From NCBI GenBank assembly GCA_036490215.1, contig DASXEH010000088.1, positions 62,001 to 126,000 of the forward strand: a stretch of DNA of 64,000 nt, read 5' to 3'. Positions 59,152 through 64,000 of this stretch are shown one piece after another. Source of the stretch: JASHSH01 sp036490215. GTDB taxonomy: Bacteria; Pseudomonadota; Alphaproteobacteria; Rhodospirillales; Magnetospirillaceae. The notes under the pieces are model-generated. The model saw nothing but the letters and a program-made list of their open reading frames with translations. It searched no databases and had not been told where the DNA came from. Within the stretch, counting starts at the first letter, position 1, and the number at the start of each line of letters is the position of its first letter. The position numbers and the translations under genes were made by a program.

Positions 59152-61380
59152 TCAGGGCGAAGGATGGCGCGGCATCTGCGCGTTGCTGGCGCCGAGCCGT
59201 TCGCGCAATTCGTCGGTCACGTCTTGCGCTTCGGCCTGATCGTGGATGATGCGCGGTGTCAGCAGGATCAGCAGCTCGGTCCGTATCTGGGCGTCGGTGG
59301 TGGTGCCGAACAGCGAACCGACATAAGGAAGATCCGAGAGGCCGGGAAGACCGCTGCGGCCCTTGGTCTTCTGATCCTGGATCATGCCGCCCAGGGCGAT
59401 CGTCTGGCCGTCGGCAACCGCCACTTCGGTGGTGATCTTGCGCTTGCTGATCGTCGGCGAATTGAGGTTGGACGTTGTCGTCTGCACGGCTTGGCTGACT
59501 TCCTGGTCGATATCCAGGGTCGTTGTGCCGTTGTTGTTGACCCGCGGCGTCACATGCAAGATCACGCCGGTTTCTTCCTGTTGGATCGAGCTGACGACCG
59601 GCGCGCCCGGCGTATCCACGCTGGTTGCCTGTTGCGTGGCGATCGGCACTTCGTCACCCACTTCCAGCGTCGCCGTATGATGATCGAGCACCATCAACTG
59701 CGGCGAGGACACGACATTGACCGTGGTGATCGAGGAGAGCGCGCTCAGGATCGCCTGAACATTGCCGCCGGCGAAGGACCAGTTGAAACCCGGGAAGGCT
59801 GGCGTGATCGCCGAGGTGATGCCCTGGCTCAGCGCGACCTGGCTGCCGCCGCCTTGGAAATACCACTGCAGGCCATAGGACAGGTTCTTGTTGAGCGTGA
59901 CCTCGGCCACGGTCGCTTCGATCAGCACCTGCTGCGATTGGATATCGAGCCGCTTGAGCGCGGCTTCGATCAGCCGGTAATCGGCCGGACGGCAGCGGAT
60001 CACAAGCGCGTTGTTCTTGTCGTCAGAAACGATATGCACGGCCGGCTTCGTCTGCGTGCTGACGGGAGTCGCGGCGTCCTGCGTGTCGTCGCCCGAAGCG
60101 GCCGAGGCATCCGAATCGGTCTGCGGCGGGGTCGATCCGCTGGTCCCCGATGGCCCGGGCGATGAGCCGGCCGGCGGCGCGCCCGTGCCGGTTTGCGACG
60201 GCGCACCGCTGAGCGCCAGATTCGAGGACGAGGCGGTATGGGCCATCGTTGTCCCGGGTGCGGTGCTCAAGCCTGTGCCGGCCGAAACGCTGCCGAACAA
60301 CTGGCTCAGCATCTTGGCCAGATCGGTGGCGCGCGCATTCTGCACGAAATAGACATAGAGCTGCGCCGAGCCTTCGTCGGGCCCCTGTTCGAGCCGCAGC
60401 AACCATTCGCTGGCGCGGTCGATCGCTTTTGGTTGCGCGGCAATCAGCAGAACCGAATTGACGCGTTCGATCGGAACGACGCGGACATCGGTACCCAGCT
60501 GTCCTTGGCCGTGCAGGATGACTTCAAGGTCGTGAGCCATGGCGACTGCATCGCCCTGCTTGATCGGGAACATTGCGAAAGACATGCCGGCCATGGAGTC
60601 GATATCGAACGTGCCGACCAGGCGAATGAACGACGCGCGATCGGTGCCTGAGCCCGACACCACCAGCGCGTTGCGCGCGGTATCGACCTGCAAAGTGCCG
60701 CCCGTCGGCACGAAGGGATCGAGAATGCGCTTGAGCGCCACAGCCGAAGCGAATTTGAGCTCGATGACATCGACACCATAGCCGGTGACATTCGGCGCGG
60801 CGCCGTTGGCCTTGGCCGCACTCATCGGCATGACGCGATAGAGATCGCCGTTCTGAACGATCGCGACCCCGGTCTCGGCCAGCACGCTTTCGAGCGTCTG
60901 CAACACCGCGGCGCGGGCCAAAGGCTGGCTGGTCTTCAACGTGACGGTGCTCTGGACCTTCGGATCGATTTCGTAATTCAGGCCCAAGGTGCGGCCCAAA
61001 ACCGAGTCGACCACTTCGCGCACATCGGCATTGGCGAAATTGAGCGTGATGTCACCGGCGGCGCCATTGGCGATTGTGTTGGCGGGTGCCTGCGCACCGG
61101 CAGGCGACGGCGCCAGATGGGCGAAGCCCTTGATCGATTCGTTCTGCGCTTCAGGCACGACCAAACCGGACTGCGGCCGCGGCGCGGGCTTCGCGAAGGT
61201 CGACGGCTGCGCATGAGTCACGTCGGATGCCACCGGCGGCGGTGGGGGCGGCGGCTCGCTGCCGCATGCAGACAGAACTACGATCATCGCCGCGCTGAGA
61301 ATACGTGCGGTCCGCTTACGCCAGGCGGCGTATTCGGTGGGAGACCGAAGACTGTCGATGGAGGTCTGTCTGAATGTCAT
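59152..61380 (-). CDS. gspD: Type II secretion secretin GspD (lipoprotein)
   Basis: The 742-aa secretin has a lipoprotein signal ending in ILSAAMIVVLSACGSE with a Pro-rich run after it. N0/N1/N2/N3 domains follow (ITLNFANADVREVVDSVLG; VTLKTSQPLARAAVLQTLESVL), then a Ser/Pro/Thr-rich insert and the secretin core with VIATVAEVTLNKNLSYGLQW-like text, VVSSPQLMVLDHHTATLEVGDEVPI and VPxYxSLFGxxT ending. The insert of about 60 residues lies within N3. It forms the outer-membrane gate. The ATG at 61380 is used. Confidence 0.88.
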   Translation of the reverse strand: MTFRQTSIDSLRSPTEYAAWRKRTARILSAAMIVVLSACGSEPPPPPPPVASDVTHAQPSTFAKPAPRPQSGLVVPEAQNESIKGFAHLAPSPAGAQAPANTIANGAAGDITLNFANADVREVVDSVLGRTLGLNYEIDPKVQSTVTLKTSQPLARAAVLQTLESVLAETGVAIVQNGDLYRVMPMSAAKANGAAPNVTGYGVDVIELKFASAVALKRILDPFVPTGGTLQVDTARNALVVSGSGTDRASFIRLVGTFDIDSMAGMSFAMFPIKQGDAVAMAHDLEVILHGQGQLGTDVRVVPIERVNSVLLIAAQPKAIDRASEWLLRLEQGPDEGSAQLYVYFVQNARATDLAKMLSQLFGSVSAGTGLSTAPGTTMAHTASSSNLALSGAPSQTGTGAPPAGSSPGPSGTSGSTPPQTDSDASAASGDDTQDAATPVSTQTKPAVHIVSDDKNNALVIRCRPADYRLIEAALKRLDIQSQQVLIEATVAEVTLNKNLSYGLQWYFQGGGSQVALSQGITSAITPAFPGFNWSFAGGNVQAILSALSSITTVNVVSSPQLMVLDHHTATLEVGDEVPIATQQATSVDTPGAPVVSSIQQEETGVILHVTPRVNNNGTTTLDIDQEVSQAVQTTTSNLNSPTISKRKITTEVAVADGQTIALGGMIQDQKTKGRSGLPGLSDLPYVGSLFGTTTDAQIRTELLILLTPRIIHDQAEAQDVTDELRERLGASNAQMPRHPSP

Positions 61381-61435
61381 GGATATAAAACCAGGCGCTA
61401 TAAAAAATTCTTCGAAATATGAATGCGGCGAACGC

Positions 61436-62002
61436 TCAGTGGGGCTCCGCGTTGGTGGGTGACTCCATGGGGCGTGGTCGCGCAACCATGGACAAGCGAG
61501 GCAAAGGCGAATCGGGATGTGTCGAATGTTGAGGCGCGCCCATCTCTGAAGGCGACGGCAGAATGGGAGCGGCGGCCGTCGCGTTGGCCTTCTCGGCTGT
61601 GGTGGCGAAGACCGGAATGGTGAGCGGGCTGCCGTCGGTGCCGCGCAGAATGATTCCGTCGGCCGTCACCTTTTCGATGATGCCGCTCGAAATCTGTGTC
61701 CCCTCGGCAGTCAGCTGCGGCGCAGCGGTGCCTTCCTTGATCATCGCATAGCGCGCATCGGGCAGGAGAACCACGCCCATCAATCGCACCGGCCCTGCCG
61801 CATCGGTGGCCATTTGCGGGGCCGGGCGGCGCTTGGGCGAGAACAGCGGCCGCTCAATGATGTCATGAAATGTGTCGACGGTGGGCGGAACATAGACGCC
61901 ACCAGCGGGCGCCCCGTCTTCGCCCCACGCAATCGCTCCTGCGCCGCTCGCAACGAGCATCAGGGCCGCAGTTGCGGCGAGCCGAACGGTCACTCTGATC
62001 AT
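61436..62002 (-). CDS. gspN: GspN/GspC-like type II secretion protein
   Basis: The 188-aa protein has a signal-like start (MIRVTVRLAATAALMLVASGAGAIA) and a beta-rich segment (ERPLFSPKRRPAP, then VRLMGVVLLPDARYAMIKEGTA, TQISSGIIEKVTADGIILR) that resembles the homology region of GspC or the short GspN of alphaproteobacteria. It has a disordered C-terminal tail. It lies between gspM and gspD, overlapping gspM by four bases. The GspN name is a best guess; it may be the GspC-equivalent bridge to the secretin. Confidence 0.7.
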   Translation of the reverse strand: MIRVTVRLAATAALMLVASGAGAIAWGEDGAPAGGVYVPPTVDTFHDIIERPLFSPKRRPAPQMATDAAGPVRLMGVVLLPDARYAMIKEGTAAPQLTAEGTQISSGIIEKVTADGIILRGTDGSPLTIPVFATTAEKANATAAAPILPSPSEMGAPQHSTHPDSPLPRLSMVARPRPMESPTNAEPH

Positions 62003-62577
62003 TCCGCACCCCGCATATAGCCGCTGACGTCGAACTGCACGCTGAGCGGCACATCGGCTTCCGCCTGCGCCGCGCGGCCGCTTGGGGCCATCGCGTGGAT
62101 CGTCAATGTATCGACGAAAAGATACGGGGTCTGGCTTTCAATCGCGTAAAGAACATGAAGAAGCGCATTGGTGTTGAGCGTTATCTCGCCACGCGCCGCG
62201 AGTCGCAGGGCTTTGCCCTCCGCTTTTGCCGGCATCAATTGAATGCTGGTGAGTTGTCCATGCCATTGAGCGACCAGTGTTTTGAGCCGCTCCTGCAGCG
62301 CTGCGCCGGCCAGTGCTTCACTGTCGCCGGGCAGGTAGCCTTCCGCCTGCGCGCCGCCCTGTGGCAATGCTGTGATCTCTTTTTCGAGCGCCGATAGACG
62401 CTCCGCGCGCTGCTGGTAGCGGTTCAGCGCGTCGGTGAGTTCGGCGCGGTCTGCGCGATCCGCCGCCACGCTGTGCAGGACGGGTTTGACGATCGCGCTA
62501 TAGGCCGCCATCACCAGCACGAGCGGCAGAGCCAGGGCGATCGCGCGCCGCACCGGCAGCGACAAGGTTGTCGTCAT
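61999..62577 (-). CDS. gspM: Type II secretion assembly-platform protein GspM
   Basis: The 192-aa protein has one N-terminal span (RRAIALALPLVLVMAAYSAIV), a coiled-coil (AADRADRAELTDALNRYQQRAERLSALEKEI) and a small ferredoxin-like C-terminal domain (LLHVLYAIESQTPYLFVDTLTIH). It pairs with GspL in the inner membrane. It overlaps gspL by four bases at its start and gspN at its end. Confidence 0.85.
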   Translation of the reverse strand: MTTTLSLPVRRAIALALPLVLVMAAYSAIVKPVLHSVAADRADRAELTDALNRYQQRAERLSALEKEITALPQGGAQAEGYLPGDSEALAGAALQERLKTLVAQWHGQLTSIQLMPAKAEGKALRLAARGEITLNTNALLHVLYAIESQTPYLFVDTLTIHAMAPSGRAAQAEADVPLSVQFDVSGYMRGAE

Positions 62578-63710
62578 GGCGTCGGCCCTGCTTTGGTTGC
62601 ACGCCGTGCGCTGATTTCGAAACGCTCATGGCCGGTCGCGGAGTCGATCGTCACCGGCGATTCGAAATGCGGCGCGGTGATCAGCACAGACTTCGTCAAA
62701 AGTGGAATCAGTGCCGATGATGAATTGGAATAGCCGATCAGCTTCACGTCCTTGTCGCTGAGGCTAAAGTCTTCGAGCCAGGTGCCGTCAGGGATCTGCC
62801 GCGTCATCTCGGCGAGAATCTGCAACGCGCCGGCATTCGCGCGCTTTCGCGCCGTCATGAACGCCGCGCCTGCGGTCCGCTGCGCCAGCTCGTCTTCCAG
62901 CTGTGCGGCCTTCATCGCATCGGCGCGCGCCGCGGCCACTTCGGCGCGCAATTCGGCGATCTGATGATGCGAGCGCAGCGCAGGGGCACCCAAAGCGATT
63001 AACAGAGCAACCAGGACAATAGCCGGCGCCCAGCGCCGAAGCCTGCGGCGCCACGAAGTTCCGGCTTCGTCATCGGCGTCGTCTTTCAGGCTGACGGTCA
63101 AATCGCCGGCACCTGCCGCCGGCGAGAGATCGAGAATGTCGACCGCCAATCCCAGGCGCGCCGCGGCTGCGACCGCTTGAGCGACGATTTGATGGCGGAC
63201 GACGGCCAGTTCGACCTGAATCTGATTGGCCGGTCGATCACGCTTCGCGATGCGATAGGCGAAGCGTGCGTCGGCCGCGGCGAACGGCGTGCGGCGGTCG
63301 AGCTCGAAATGCAGGACTTCGTCCAAATTCTCTTCGACCGCGGCGGGCAGTGTGAGCGTGGTGCGCAGGATCGCATCTGTCATCAGGCTCAGACGCAACG
63401 GGTGCCGGTCCACGCCGGTTTTATGCAGACGGGCAGTAGCCTGGGCCAGAATGGCTGTATCGATACCGCGCGCCCATGGCCCATCGACCAGCGGAAGCGC
63501 GGTCGTGTCACCGGGCAGCCGGAGCGCGATGCCGGTGTCGCCGGCGATCAGAACGGCACAGCTGCGATCGCGCTGAAAAAGCCGGCGCATCCGCGCAGGC
63601 AGCATCGCCTGGATTTCGTCGCGCCACCATTGCCATCCCTCGGCCAGAGCGCGGCGCGCGAGCGCGAGACCGGCTTGGGAAGAAGACGCGATGGGGAGGG
63701 TGTTGCTCAT
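62574..63710 (-). CDS. gspL: Type II secretion protein GspL
   Basis: The 378-aa protein has an actin-like cytoplasmic N-terminal domain (IAGDTGIALRLPGD, LDEVLHFELDRRTPFAAADARFAYR), one span (WAPAIVLVALLIALGAPAL, near residue 240) and a PilN-like periplasmic domain (LQILAEMTRQIPDGTWLEDFSLSDKDVKLIGYS). It links the ATPase GspE to the platform. The ATG at 63710 overlaps the gspJ stop by four bases; longer frames upstream lie in gspJ. Confidence 0.86.
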   Translation of the reverse strand: MSNTLPIASSSQAGLALARRALAEGWQWWRDEIQAMLPARMRRLFQRDRSCAVLIAGDTGIALRLPGDTTALPLVDGPWARGIDTAILAQATARLHKTGVDRHPLRLSLMTDAILRTTLTLPAAVEENLDEVLHFELDRRTPFAAADARFAYRIAKRDRPANQIQVELAVVRHQIVAQAVAAAARLGLAVDILDLSPAAGAGDLTVSLKDDADDEAGTSWRRRLRRWAPAIVLVALLIALGAPALRSHHQIAELRAEVAAARADAMKAAQLEDELAQRTAGAAFMTARKRANAGALQILAEMTRQIPDGTWLEDFSLSDKDVKLIGYSNSSSALIPLLTKSVLITAPHFESPVTIDSATGHERFEISARRATKAGPTP

Positions 63711-64000
63711 TCCTCGCTCCCCGAAAGCCGCGGCGCGGCAATGAAAGACGGCAGCGCCGTCCCATCGGTGAAGGTGCCGGCAAAGCGCACCAGGCGCGGC
63801 AGTGCATCGGCCTGGTCCCATCGGCTCAGCCACTGCGCTTGATCGGTGGGGCCGACATAAGCAAAAGCGCCGGCGGCCAATCCTTCGATCAGGATCGAGC
63901 GGCGCGGGCGCTCAGCGCTGGACTGCGCCTGCCACTCGGCGACCAATTCCTTGCCAGAGGCACTCCTCTCGATATGGAAGGCCACGCGCTGGTCGCCGCC
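63707..64000 (-). CDS. gspJ: Type II secretion minor pseudopilin GspJ (C-terminal part)
   Basis: The frame is open to the right edge and gives the last 97 residues of a protein whose N terminus is outside the window. The segment RRSILIEGLAAGAFAYVG then WLSRWDQADALPRLVRFAG fits the end of GspJ, where a beta strand is followed by W-x-n-LP-R-x-V. The gene is directly upstream of gspL with an ATGA overlap, which supports the assignment. GspG, H, I, E and F must lie beyond the window if present. Confidence 0.65.
   Translation of the reverse strand, partial: GGDQRVAFHIERSASGKELVAEWQAQSSAERPRRSILIEGLAAGAFAYVGPTDQAQWLSRWDQADALPRLVRFAGTFTDGTALPSFIAAPRLSGSEE

Noticed and set aside
1..64000. CRISPR array, tRNA/rRNA gene, insertion sequence or prophage
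   Set aside because: No regular spaced repeats, no clover-leaf-like or rRNA sequence, and no transposase, integrase or phage protein was found on either strand.

Overview
The window looks like a chromosomal segment of a GC-rich alphaproteobacterium. The signs are EcfG-type stress promoters (GGAAC-N16/17-CGTT), a C-P lyase operon with the PhnF/hexapeptide-transferase/PhnN set, a TRAP transporter, and a 'GTCATTGCGAGG...CTCGCAATGA' intergenic repeat of the kind seen in that class. I cannot name a genus. No rRNA, tRNA, CRISPR array, insertion sequence or prophage was seen.

Region 1 (1-10.3 kb): the tail of a receiver-domain protein, a PAS histidine-kinase-like protein with an eroded ATPase domain, and an acyl-CoA synthetase. 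A stress island follows: a 54-aa membrane protein, a BON protein, an NADPH:quinone-type oxidoreductase, a ferritin-like protein, a PRC-barrel protein, a CPA2 antiporter with a Usp-like tail, and an ECF sigma factor of EcfG type. Five genes of this island have a perfect EcfG promoter. Two more such promoters drive the divergent AsmA/DUF2934 pair at 54.7 kb.

Region 2 (10.3-21 kb): a four-gene catabolic operon (Gfo/Idh/MocA oxidoreductase, DUF993 aldolase-like, TIM-barrel isomerase, aldehyde dehydrogenase) with a TetR regulator and a divergent GMC oxidoreductase. Then come an M20 peptidase and a receiver-metallo-beta-lactamase fusion.

Region 3 (20.5-32.9 kb): a full phosphonate locus. It has phnF-phnM2-DUF1045 on the minus strand, phnGHIJKLM on the plus strand, and phnDCE-hexapeptide transferase-phnN on the minus strand. 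A Pho box and two related palindromes, probably for PhnF, lie in front of the operons.

Region 4 (32.9-41.1 kb): the kdp potassium-uptake operon (27-aa leader protein, kdpF, A, B, C, D, E).

Region 5 (41.2-49.6 kb): a ribose/rhamnose-type sugar ABC importer with a TIM-barrel isomerase, a divergent dihydroorotate-dehydrogenase-like gene and an AraC regulator. Five copies of T(A/C)ACC-N4-GGTTA in regions 2 and 5 suggest that one regulator, most simply the TetR protein, links the two sugar loci.

Region 6 (49.6-64 kb): a hybrid sensor kinase with its OmpR-type regulator, AsmA, DUF2934, a TRAP transporter, and the distal part of a type II secretion operon in the order J-L-M-N-D-K, whose start lies beyond the right edge.
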